Part shown: one piece after another, positions 9,078 through 16,009 of the stretch
Numbering within the stretch: position 1 is the stretch's first letter
Layout: each line of letters opens with the position of its first letter
Source: Polyangiaceae bacterium
GTDB taxonomy: Bacteria; Myxococcota_A; Polyangia; Polyangiales; Polyangiaceae
Assembly: GCA_016719945.1 (NCBI GenBank)
Contig: JADJYE010000002.1
Span: 806,001 to 870,000 of the forward strand
Length of the DNA: 64,000 bases
Direction: 5' to 3'
Position numbers and translations under genes: made by a program
Notes under the pieces: model-generated
What the model was told of the DNA's origin: nothing
Database searches by the model: none
What the model saw: the letters and a program-made list of their open reading frames with translations, nothing else

Positions 9078-11050
9078 AACAGGCCTCCGGTCAGCTCGAC
9101 GAAGCCCGAGCGTCCAGGGAGCGGATACCCGATCAGGTCGGTCGTTCGATCGTTCGTGAGGTTCGCGAGCCGGCCTGTGAGCTCCAGCGCTCCGAAGATG
9201 CGCACCGAGGCCTCGAGCTCGAGCAGCGCCTGACTCGGGAGCCTCACGAGCCCGGCGGGATCTCCTGCTCGGGCGGAGCGATACTGGAAGCGGAGCGCGG
9301 CGCGCGCGGCGTCCCACCCGAGGCGAGGGAAGAGGTTCGGGAAGTCGACCCCCAGCGAGGGCGCGAGCGCGACCTGGGCCTGAAAGGGGAGCAGGTCGGC
9401 CTCGACGGCGCGGCCCTCGGTGATGTCGCGTGGATCGGACAGTGTGAGCGCGGTCGACGCGCGGACGAAGCCGAGCAGGCGCGTGACCACCGTCGCCTCG
9501 AGGCCCAAGAACCGCGCCTCGCCCACGTTGTAGGGCGTGAGCGCGCCGAAGGAGCTCTTCTGATAGACGATGAGGTCCGACGCGTGGCGGCCATAGAGGA
9601 CCAGCTCCGCCTCCAGGCCGAAGCCTGCGGCCGGCGCGTAGATCGCGCGAGCCCCGAGGTCCGCGGAGAGGCCCGTCTCGGGGCCGAGGCGAGGGTTGCC
9701 GAGCACCGAGGCCGTCACGCCGAACTGCTCGCCGAGCGTCGGCACGCGCGCGTACCTGCCCAGGCTCGTGAACACCTCGACGAAGCTTGTTGGCCTCAGC
9801 GCCGCGCCGAGCCGCGCCTGAGGGAGCACGCTCGCAGCGCGCTCACCCGGCGCTGCGAGCGACTCGGACTGCACCGACCCCTCGAGCACCAGATCCAGCC
9901 ACGAAAGCGGCGCGGCGGTCAGGCCTGCCGCGCCCCGGAACGTCGTGCGCGCCGCGCTCGACTCGCCCGCGCCGCGAGCGTCGACCGCGACGCGCGATAG
10001 CGCGAGGGAGCTCGACGCGTCGAGCAGCAGGCCCTCGAGCGGGGCCAGGCGCAAGCGCACCCTCGAGCCGAGCGACGTCGCGCGCGTCTCCTGCCGGCCG
10101 CGCACGAAGAGCAGCTCGCCGCCCGGATCGTCGAGGCTGTAGCTCGACGCGCGCGCCCACGCGATCGTCTCGACGTCGCAGACCGAGACCCCGGCCGTGT
10201 CGCACGTCACCTCGCCGCGCGCGACGGCGAGGGCTTGGCGCGCGCGGGCGCGCGCTCGCCTCGCGGGGAGCACACCCAGGCCGGGTACGCCCTGATCGCG
10301 CGCGAACACGCGCACGAGGCCGTCGAGGGTCCCGCCCTGGCCGAGCCGAGCGCGCCCGGTCGTCCACAGATCGACGGCGGCGGCGTCTGCGTTCTGCCGC
10401 GTCGAGACGCGATCGTCGGTCGGGTCGAACGACGTGCCGCGATCGTCGTTGTAGTCGAAGGTGCCGGCGGTCCGCTCCAAGCGGAGCGAGGTCGCCGCGG
10501 CGCCCCGGTCGTTCCCGTACGACGCGAACGCGGCGGCCGACGCCGTTCCGAAGCTGCCGGCGCTCCAGGAGGCGAGCGCGCGTGCGCCGCTCGGGACCAG
10601 CGGCTCCAGCACGACCGCACCCGACAGGCCTCCGAGCGGGAGCGACAGCGGGCCGTGCCCCCGGTGGAGCACGATGCGGCGCAAGAAGAACGTGGGCACC
10701 GCCGAGAGATCCGCGGTGCCGGTGAGCTCGTCGTTGAGCGGGATGGGCCCCAAGAAGACGGGCGTCTGCGCGCTCGTCGCGCCGCGCAGCGTCACCGTCG
10801 CCAGCTCCGCGGGGCCGCCGGTCCGCGCGATCTGGGCACCAGGGCTCGCCGACACGATCTCGGCGGTGCTCGCGCCCGGTCTGTCCAGCTCGTCGCCGCG
10901 GAGCACGGTCGACGCGGTGGTCGCGTCGTCTCCCCGCGGCAGCAGCGCGCCCCGCACCTCGACGACGACCTCGTCCTCCGGCTCGCTCGCGAGGGCGGGG
11001 GTCGGCAGCAGCGCGGCGATGCAGGCGGCGATGGCTCGCCGCGCGCTCAT
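9074..11050 (-). CDS. TonB-dependent outer-membrane receptor, BtuB-like, 658 aa
   Basis: An outer-membrane beta-barrel receptor powered by TonB. After a signal peptide (RAIAACIAALLPTPALA) comes a likely TonB box, EDEVVVEVRG. A plug domain follows, with STAEIVSASPGAQIARTGGP and TVTLRGATSAQTPVFLG, and then about 500 residues of barrel with alternating strands. The chain ends in GFVELTGGLF, with the terminal Phe typical of barrel proteins. Receptor-like sequence such as RYARVPTLGEQFG and ENPRLGPETG-type segments (here GNPRLGPETG) is present. The upstream B12 riboswitch makes cobalamin or another corrinoid the probable substrate. The ATG at 11050 overlaps the stop of the preceding gene (ATGA) and the stop overlaps the next gene's TTG, so all three genes are coupled. 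Confidence 0.9.
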   Translation of the reverse strand: MSARRAIAACIAALLPTPALASEPEDEVVVEVRGALLPRGDDATTASTVLRGDELDRPGASTAEIVSASPGAQIARTGGPAELATVTLRGATSAQTPVFLGPIPLNDELTGTADLSAVPTFFLRRIVLHRGHGPLSLPLGGLSGAVVLEPLVPSGARALASWSAGSFGTASAAAFASYGNDRGAAATSLRLERTAGTFDYNDDRGTSFDPTDDRVSTRQNADAAAVDLWTTGRARLGQGGTLDGLVRVFARDQGVPGLGVLPARRARARARQALAVARGEVTCDTAGVSVCDVETIAWARASSYSLDDPGGELLFVRGRQETRATSLGSRVRLRLAPLEGLLLDASSSLALSRVAVDARGAGESSAARTTFRGAAGLTAAPLSWLDLVLEGSVQSESLAAPGERAASVLPQARLGAALRPTSFVEVFTSLGRYARVPTLGEQFGVTASVLGNPRLGPETGLSADLGARAIYAPAAGFGLEAELVLYGRHASDLIVYQKSSFGALTPYNVGEARFLGLEATVVTRLLGFVRASTALTLSDPRDITEGRAVEADLLPFQAQVALAPSLGVDFPNLFPRLGWDAARAALRFQYRSARAGDPAGLVRLPSQALLELEASVRIFGALELTGRLANLTNDRTTDLIGYPLPGRSGFVELTGGLF

Positions 11051-11784
11051 GGCGCGCAGGTCCAGTGGACGAGCGCGACCGCGTCGAGATCGAACGAGCC
11101 CGAGAGGCCGGTCAGGTCGGGCCGATCGGTGATGCGGATGAAGCGGGCGCGGGCGAGGCCGACGTCCGCGAGATCGAACGGGTCGCCGCCCGCCTCTCGG
11201 GGATCGTGGGGCGACGCGCTCGAGCCCTCGGCGCCCGCGAGGACGGGGCGCCACCCAGCGCACGACCCGTAGGGGGCCTCCGTCGCTTCGCACGCGAACG
11301 CGGCCCAGGTCTCCCCGTCTTCGCTGACCTCCACGGTCGCGAGCTCCGCGAACGGCGCCTCGGGATCGCCTCCGGCGTAGAAGGCGTTTTCGAACACGAT
11401 GAAGTCGGGGCCGTCCCCGTCTTCGAGCACCTGGTCGCCGAGCCCGAGGACGATGACGCCTCCGTTGCCGAGCGACACGACGTCGAGCGAGCCGCTCGTC
11501 TCTCCGCCGCCCCGAGGCGGGCCGAGCGCGATGCCCGGCATCTGGTCCTGACCGAAGCCGGCGCCGGACCCGTATTGGACGTCGGCCACCTCGGTCGCGA
11601 AGCCAGCGCAGGGCTCGACCGGTGGACGCGCGCCATCACCCTCGCCGCCGCCGCCTGCGAGCGTGTCGCCTCCGCCACCCTCGCCGTCGTCGTCGTCCTC
11701 GGAGCCGTCTCCCGCGGCCTGCCCACAGCCCGCGCCGACCGACAGCGCCCCCAACAAGAGAACAATCTCCCAGAATTTACGCAC
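11047..11784 (-). CDS. Surface lipoprotein of B12-regulated operon, 245 aa
   Basis: The first gene behind the cobalamin riboswitch. It encodes a lipoprotein with lipobox VGAGC, an acidic and Gly-rich linker (DDDDGEGGGG), then a single beta-rich domain. Characteristic segments are VVSLGNGGVIVLGLGD, GPDFIVFENAFYAGG, VEVSEDGETWAAFACEA and GLSGSFDLDAVALVHW. Proteins of this appearance are, to my knowledge, common beside BtuB-type receptors behind B12 riboswitches and are usually named only cell surface protein. The start is GTG at 11784 with GGAGG nine bases upstream; earlier in-frame starts lie in Arg-rich non-conserved sequence that includes the riboswitch leader. Its exact role, perhaps a substrate-binding partner, is unknown. 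Confidence 0.82.
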   Translation of the reverse strand: MRKFWEIVLLLGALSVGAGCGQAAGDGSEDDDDGEGGGGDTLAGGGGEGDGARPPVEPCAGFATEVADVQYGSGAGFGQDQMPGIALGPPRGGGETSGSLDVVSLGNGGVIVLGLGDQVLEDGDGPDFIVFENAFYAGGDPEAPFAELATVEVSEDGETWAAFACEATEAPYGSCAGWRPVLAGAEGSSASPHDPREAGGDPFDLADVGLARARFIRITDRPDLTGLSGSFDLDAVALVHWTCAP

Positions 11785-11849
11785 GTTCGCGACCCTCCGG
11801 GCGAAGCTCGCGCCCTCGGTTTTCCTCGCGCCCCGAAGGCGAGCAGAGG

Positions 11850-12050
11850 GTCGTAGCCAGGTCTTCTGACTTCCCGGCCTCTCGGCCCCGCGCCTTCCAG
11901 AGCTCTCGCTCCGTGGCGTCGATCGGTCCGCCGGCACCTCGAGGGCGCAGGCGACGGGTTTACAGCGGCGGCTCCGTGCCAGATTTTCACTGGCTTCCCG
12001 CGGCAGGTGAGCTGACCGGCCGCTTCGCGCGAGGCGAAAGAGCTACGACG
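11850..12050 (-). ncRNA. Cobalamin (AdoCbl) riboswitch
   Basis: On the minus strand the conserved core is clear: GGGAAGCCAGTGAAAATCTG, then GCCGCCGCTGTAAACCCG (the GCCACTGTAA box in variant form), then GACGCCACGG, and at the 3' side GCCGGGAAGTCAGAAGACCT. A closing stem is visible between GTCGTAGCT at the 5' edge (12042-12050) and GGCTACGAC at the 3' edge (11850-11858). It ends 65 bases before the GTG of the surface lipoprotein, the normal place for an element that shuts off expression when B12 is plentiful. Confidence 0.95.
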
Positions 12051-12096
12051 GGCGGACGTCTACCACGGCGCGCGCTCGCCCGGAACTCACCCGTCC

Positions 12097-12657
12097 TCAG
12101 CCCTCGCCGAAGCAGTCCTCGCAGCAGTCGGGGCCGTCGGGGTTGGTGTCGCACGGGTCCCAGGTCTGCGTCCCCCCCAGCACGGCCGACAGCTCGACCT
12201 CGTGCAGGACCTCCGAGGTCTCGAGGTCGAGCACCTCGACGTGGATGGCCAGCGGCGTCCCTTTGGCGGACTTCGAGCCGACCTCGTAGGGGTCCGGCAT
12301 CGACAGCTGGAGGCCCGCGATCTGAGGCCAAGCGTCGCTGGAGAGATCGGCGAACACCTCGGTGTTCGGGACGACCTCCGCGCCGTCGGTCGGATCGGTC
12401 ACCAACGCCCGGATGTGCGCGCTCGGGCCGCAGTCGGTGCAGCCGATCGCCAGCCAGATGTGCCAGCCGCCTTGCGGACCCTCCATCAGCGGGATCGTCC
12501 CGCCATCCTCCACGCGCTCGAAGCAGACCTCGCCCGTGCCCGCCTCGAACGCGCCCGCCCCTTCGGGAGCGGAGCACTCGACCGGCTCGGGGCTCGACGA
12601 GCAACCGAGGAAGCCGAGCGTGAACAGCGCGAGGAGCAGGCCCGAGGCAGATCGCAT
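12097..12657 (-). CDS. Cys-rich lipoprotein of unknown function, 186 aa
   Basis: Signal peptide MRSASGLLLALFTLGFLGC with lipobox FLGC, then an exported domain containing WHIWLAIGCTDCGPSAHIRA and an acidic Cys-rich tail ending DCCEDCFGEG. I do not recognise the family. I chose ATG 12657, preceded by AAGGTGG, over a GTG nine bases upstream that lacks a ribosome site. Transcription would run toward the riboswitch, whose own promoter must lie in the short 12051-12096 gap. The gene is close enough to the B12 operon to be linked to it, but it sits upstream of the riboswitch and so need not share its control. Confidence 0.75.
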   Translation of the reverse strand: MRSASGLLLALFTLGFLGCSSSPEPVECSAPEGAGAFEAGTGEVCFERVEDGGTIPLMEGPQGGWHIWLAIGCTDCGPSAHIRALVTDPTDGAEVVPNTEVFADLSSDAWPQIAGLQLSMPDPYEVGSKSAKGTPLAIHVEVLDLETSEVLHEVELSAVLGGTQTWDPCDTNPDGPDCCEDCFGEG

Positions 12658-12727
12658 GACGGCCACCTTAGCAACCGGGGTGCCAGCCGCGAACCGCAGT
12701 GAACCGCGGGGCTGGTGTGCAACGGTG

Positions 12728-12756
12728 TGCCGCGGAGCGGCGCCTACGTCTCGGAG
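12728..12756 (+). repeat. 29-bp direct repeat, left copy
   Basis: The 29 bases starting TGCCGCGGAGCGGCGCC and ending TCTCGGAG are identical to 17703-17731, in the same orientation. The right copy covers the last codons and stop of the helicase gene; this left copy stands in non-coding DNA. The pair brackets nearly 5 kb of mobile and repetitive sequence. Confidence 0.85.
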
Positions 12757-12974
12757 CGCGCATGTACGTCGTGCTCGGCCTCGAACATGTCACCGAACGC
12801 CGGGATTGATGATGCCCCCACGCGCCGGTGCTCGGGGCGATGCCCCTGCGCGCCGTCGAGCTCCCCCCGATTCGTCCTCGGCGCTATCGCGCCTGCGGGC
12901 GAATGGGGGAGCTTTGGGGTGGTGTTTCAATGGCGTTGCTGGAGCGTCGACCGACCACCGGGAGGTGGCGGGCA

Positions 12975-13021
12975 GCGACAGCTAGGGGGGACCTTGCGCC
13001 AAGGGGTGCCCTCGCTGTCGC
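12975..13021. repeat. 47-bp repeat with inverted ends, copy 1
   Basis: A 47-base element bounded by GCGACAGC and its complement GCTGTCGC, with CTTGCGCCAAGG (itself palindromic) in the middle. It is identical to 13102-13148. It could form a nested hairpin. It lies inside the repeat cluster but is unrelated to the 43-bp arms. Confidence 0.85.
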
Positions 13022-13101
13022 CGGCATGATGGGTGGCCCAGTCGAAAAGCGCGCGAATCATGAGAACGTGACGCCCATTGGGTGCGTCATGGCGCGAGAC
13101 G

Positions 13102-13148
13102 GCGACAGCTAGGGGGGACCTTGCGCCAAGGGGTGCCCTCGCTGTCGC
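13102..13148. repeat. 47-bp repeat with inverted ends, copy 2
   Basis: An exact copy of 12975-13021, starting 127 bases further on. The DNA between the copies (TGGGTGGCCCAGTCG and onward) is not repeated in the window. Confidence 0.85.
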
Positions 13149-13529
13149 CGACAGGTCGACCACCCCGAGACCGCCCGCCTGCGCGCCGTCGAGCTCCCCC
13201 CGATTCGTCCTCGGCGCTATCGCGCCTGCGGGCCCCACGCGCCGGTGCTCGGCGCTATCGCGCCTGCGGGCCGGACGAGCTCCCCCCGATTCGTCCTCGG
13301 CGCTATCGCGCCCGCGGGCCGGACGAGCTCCCCCCGATTCGTCCTCGGCGCTATCGCGCCGGCGGGCCCCACGCGCCGGTGCTCGGCGCTATCGCGCCTG
13401 CGGGCCGGACGAGCTCCCCCCGATTCGTCCTCGGCGCTATCGCGCCTGCGGGCGAATGGGGGAGCTCTGGGTAGGTGCTGCGCTGGCTTTGCTGGGATGT
13501 GGTTGCCGGAGACCCCGCGGAGCTCTCGG

Positions 13530-14477
13530 CTACTCGGAGAAGACGGCGTCGGTGGTCTCGGCTGTGACAGCGCGCTCGATCCAGCGGGTGAGGGTGTCCA
13601 GATCGGTGCAGGCCAGGATGCGCGCGCGCTGGGGGTCGGAGACCGTGAGGCGGCGAGCTGCAAGCACGCGGAGCAAAGCGTTGGCTTCGCCCTCCGCTCT
13701 GCCCTCGGCTCTGCCCTCGGCTTTGCCCTCGGCTTTGCCCTCGGCTTTGCCCTCGGCTTTGCCCTCAGCTTTGCCCTCCGCTCTGCCCTTGGCTTCGCCC
13801 TGAGCGACGTACTTCTTGGCGAAGTCGCTCTGATACTCGTAACCCGACGCCATGTGCTCCTCCAGTGCCCTGCGGGCGGCTCCGCCGAGGGAGCTGTAGA
13901 CCAGGTCGAAGTATAGCCTGGAGCGCTCTTCGTCCAAGCCGGCGAGCGACGTGAGGGCGGCGAGGGCGATCCTGGGGCCGTCGGTGGGGTCGGCACCGTG
14001 CGCGATGGCCGACAGGACCGCGAGCTCGGGCTCGGCTTGAGAGGGCTCGCTGACGACCGGGACGGCGCGTGGGCCGAGGACGAGGGGGGTGAGCTGAGCG
14101 CTGGGGCCGATGGCGATGGGCTTGCGGGCCCAGTCGGCGACGGACTCGGTCGGGGTGACGACGAGCACACAGGCGTCGCACTCGTAGCGGGCGCGGATGC
14201 CAGCGACGTAGGCGGGCCAGGTGAAGCGCTTGCGCGGGTCAGCGGCGAGCTGCACCTCGAGGACGATGGCGAGCACGGGCTTGCCATCGCGCAACAGGAT
14301 GACGAGGTCGGCGCGCAGCTCGGCAGGGTCGAGCTGGGTCAGGTCGGCGGACTCGACACGGGCCTCGGCGTAGTCCGGGAGCGCGACGTGCAGAGCCGAG
14401 CGCATCAGCTCGGGGGCGAGCTCGGGCCGCTCTCGGAAGAGCGCGATGAGTCCCTCGTGCAGGTAGGACGGCGCCAC
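13530..14477 (-). CDS. Rpn-like PD-(D/E)xK nuclease-fold protein with GKAE repeats, 315 aa
   Basis: The N-terminal half resembles the Rpn/transposase-associated nuclease family: an aspartate in RADLVILLRDG and an E-x-Q motif in AIVLEVQLAADPRKR fit a PD-(D/E)xK active site. The middle has YQSDFAKKYVAQGEAKG, after which comes a run of GKAE and GRAE tetrapeptides (coding repeats at 13689-13796) likely to form a charged helix. The C-terminal part is helical (RWIERAVTAETTDAVFSE). Such genes are common in mobile regions of cyanobacteria and myxobacteria and are linked to recombination or phage defence in E. coli relatives. The start is GTG at 14477 without a clear ribosome site. Neighbours are repeats and an IS3 element. 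Confidence 0.78.
   Translation of the reverse strand: MAPSYLHEGLIALFRERPELAPELMRSALHVALPDYAEARVESADLTQLDPAELRADLVILLRDGKPVLAIVLEVQLAADPRKRFTWPAYVAGIRARYECDACVLVVTPTESVADWARKPIAIGPSAQLTPLVLGPRAVPVVSEPSQAEPELAVLSAIAHGADPTDGPRIALAALTSLAGLDEERSRLYFDLVYSSLGGAARRALEEHMASGYEYQSDFAKKYVAQGEAKGRAEGKAEGKAEGKAEGKAEGKAEGRAEGRAEGEANALLRVLAARRLTVSDPQRARILACTDLDTLTRWIERAVTAETTDAVFSE
13689..13796 (-). repeat. 12-bp coding minisatellite (nine units)
   Basis: Nine 12-base units, mostly GCCCTCGGCTTT on the + strand, run end to end within the Rpn-like gene and encode GKAE or GRAE on the minus strand. Flanking units are degenerate and the four central ones are identical, the usual sign of recent slippage. Changes in copy number stay in frame because the unit is four codons. 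Confidence 0.9.
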
Positions 14478-14728
14478 GGCGGCACGCTACCACTCGACCG
14501 CGGCTCTCGGCGTCACGTCGATGCCGAGCGCGCGCGGCCTCTCGCCCAGCCCCCTGGCCGGGTTGCGGCTGGGAGGCGCAGGTGGCGCGCCGCGCTCTGT
14601 GACGGGTGGGGTGTTCCACGAGAGAGCACGCTCGACGGAGGCGCATAGGTCGGGCGAGCGCGTCACGCCCGAACCTCCCCCCTGCTGACGGACACCCCGG
14701 ATAGCGCGAGAATGCGCAGGAGTGTTCG

Positions 14729-15043
14729 ATGAAGCAGACGAAGAAGAAGAACCAGGATCGGCGAGCCCGACGGTCATTCACGCCCGAGTTCAAGGCCGAC
14801 GCGGTTCGGCTCGTGAAGGGCGGCAAGACGGTCGCGCAGGTGGCGGTAGAGCTGGACCTCACCGAGACCGCGCTGCGCGAGTGGGTGCGGCGAGCCGAAG
14901 CGGACGCCGGGGAGCGGCAGGACGTGCTCACCACGGAGGAGCGGCAGGAGCTGTCGCGGCTTCGGCGTGAGAACAAGCAGCTGCGACAGGAGCGCGAGAT
15001 CCTAAAAGCTGCGGCCACCTTCTTCGCCAAGGAGAACGCGTGA
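14729..15043 (+). CDS. IS3-family transposase OrfA (helix-turn-helix), 104 aa
   Basis: The DNA-binding subunit of the IS3 transposase. FTPEFKADAVRLVKGGKTVA and DLTETALREWVRRAE form the helix-turn-helix of the HTH_Tnp_1 family. The C-terminal LSRLRRENKQLRQEREILK is a leucine-zipper-like coiled coil, followed by AAATFFAKENA. Its TGA overlaps the GTG start of orfB (GTGA). IS3 members often make a fused OrfAB by -1 frameshifting; I see no classic A6G slippery run here, so coupling by stop-start overlap may operate instead. Confidence 0.95.
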   Translation: MKQTKKKNQDRRARRSFTPEFKADAVRLVKGGKTVAQVAVELDLTETALREWVRRAEADAGERQDVLTTEERQELSRLRRENKQLRQEREILKAAATFFAKENA

Positions 15044-15915
15044 AGTACGCGTTCATCGCGGAGAAGCAGGTGGCCTTCCCCGGTTCCGTTCTGTGCCGCG
15101 TGCTCGACGTTTCGCGCAGCGGGTTCTACGAGTACCAGGTCGAGCCGGAGACGGAGCGGCAGCGGCGCGACGCTGCTCTCGCGGCGAAGGCGCGCGCGGT
15201 GTTCGTCGAGCACAAGGGGCGGTACGGCAGCCCGCGCGTGTACCGTGAGCTTCGCGAACGGGGCGACGTCGTCAGCATCAGGAAGGTCGCCCAGGTCATG
15301 CGCGATGAGGGCCTCGTGGCGCGCCCCAAAAAGCGGTTCCGCGCCACGACGGACTCCAACCACGAAGACCCCATCGCGCCCAACCTGCTCGCTCGCGACT
15401 TCACCGCGAGCGGCCCGAACGTGGCGTGGGTCACCGACGTGACGGCCGTCTGGACCCATGCAGGCTGGCTCTTCCTTGCGGCCATCCTCGACCTGTTCTC
15501 GCGCCGCGTCGTCGGCTGGGCCACCAGCTCGAACAACGACCGCTCCCTCGCGCTCGACGCCCTGAACGCCGCGCTCATCGCCCGCCGACCCGAGCCCGGC
15601 CTGGTGCACCACTCGGACCGGGGAAGCCCCTACGCGAGCGGCGACTACCGCCGCGCCCTCGAACGCGCTGGTGCCGTCGCGAGCATGAGCCGGCGGGGCG
15701 ACTGCTGGGACAACGCCGTCGCCGAAAGCTTCTTCGCGACGCTCAAGACCGAGGCGTTCGACGACCGCGTCCCCGACGCCCACCACGCCGCGACCCGCGC
15801 CATCGACAGCTACATCGACGGCTACTACAACATCAGGCGACGGCACTCGTTCATCGACTACGAGAGCCCCGTCCAGTTCGAATTGAAGACTCACCTCGCC
15901 GCAATGGCGGCATAG
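15040..15915 (+). CDS. IS3-family transposase OrfB (DDE integrase domain), 291 aa
   Basis: The catalytic part of the IS3 transposase. After the HTH_21-type segment (YGSPRVYRELRERGDVVSIR) comes the retroviral-integrase fold with the DDE triad: D in WVTDVTAVW, D in LVHHSDRGSPYAS and E in DNAVAESFFATLKTE. The chain ends with YNIRRRHSFIDYESPVQFE, typical of the family. Length and motifs are complete, so the element looks functional. The GTG start overlaps the orfA stop by 4 bases. Confidence 0.96.
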   Translation: MKYAFIAEKQVAFPGSVLCRVLDVSRSGFYEYQVEPETERQRRDAALAAKARAVFVEHKGRYGSPRVYRELRERGDVVSIRKVAQVMRDEGLVARPKKRFRATTDSNHEDPIAPNLLARDFTASGPNVAWVTDVTAVWTHAGWLFLAAILDLFSRRVVGWATSSNNDRSLALDALNAALIARRPEPGLVHHSDRGSPYASGDYRRALERAGAVASMSRRGDCWDNAVAESFFATLKTEAFDDRVPDAHHAATRAIDSYIDGYYNIRRRHSFIDYESPVQFELKTHLAAMAA

Positions 15916-16009
15916 TCAACCTGTCCGTCCAGCGGGGGGAAGTTCAGGCCGCCGCCGAGACGGGAGATAGAAGATAGCGTAGCCGCGCCTCTGGCTCCAC
16001 GCTGGTGCC

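Larger units (their letters stand above)
12858..13467. repeat. Cluster of 43-bp palindromic repeat arms
   Basis: Full arms starting GAGCTCCCCCCGATTCG and ending in GGCGCTATCGCGCC plus a GCGGGC tail begin at 12858, 13191, 13277, 13325 and 13411. The copies at 13277 and 13325 are exactly 48 bp apart. Two shorter copies (from about 13232 and 13368) start with CCCCACGCGCCGGTGCTCG instead. The first and last arms are followed by CGAATGGGGGAGCT, the inverted partner of the arm start, so each of these can fold into a 57-base hairpin around GGCGCTATCGCGCC. The first and last copies also share similar downstream sequence, pointing to duplication of a larger unit. Confidence 0.85.
12658..13529. other. 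Gene-free, repeat-rich stretch
   Basis: About 870 bases with no credible gene. It holds one copy of a 29-bp direct repeat (12728-12756), a cluster of palindromic repeats (12858-13467) and two copies of a 47-bp inverted-ended repeat (12975-13021 and 13102-13148), each listed separately. Several frames stay open through the repeats on both strands, but they give only short periodic peptides such as ALSRLRAG and lack ribosome sites. I regard them as by-products of the repeat composition. Confidence 0.7.
14669..15948 (+). mobile_element. IS3-family insertion sequence, about 1.28 kb
   Basis: Imperfect terminal inverted repeats of about 26 bases bound the element. The left end reads CGAACCTCCCCCCTGCTGAC from 14670. 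The right end, read inward from 15947, is CTGAACTTCCCCCCGCTGGA. Both then carry CGGACA. Two overlapping transposase genes fill the interior. I could not see a convincing target-site duplication; the exact outer base is ambiguous because C residues flank both ends. Confidence 0.85.

Noticed and set aside
13217..14287. Minus-strand frame giving periodic RRDSAEDESGG peptides
   Set aside because: It combines the non-coding repeat cluster with a shifted frame of the Rpn-like gene; there is no start signal.
14478..14668. A gene tail on the minus strand left of the IS3 element (ending PRAAVEW), perhaps disrupted by the insertion
   Set aside because: The peptide is low-complexity, and no matching N-terminal half is visible on the other side of the element.
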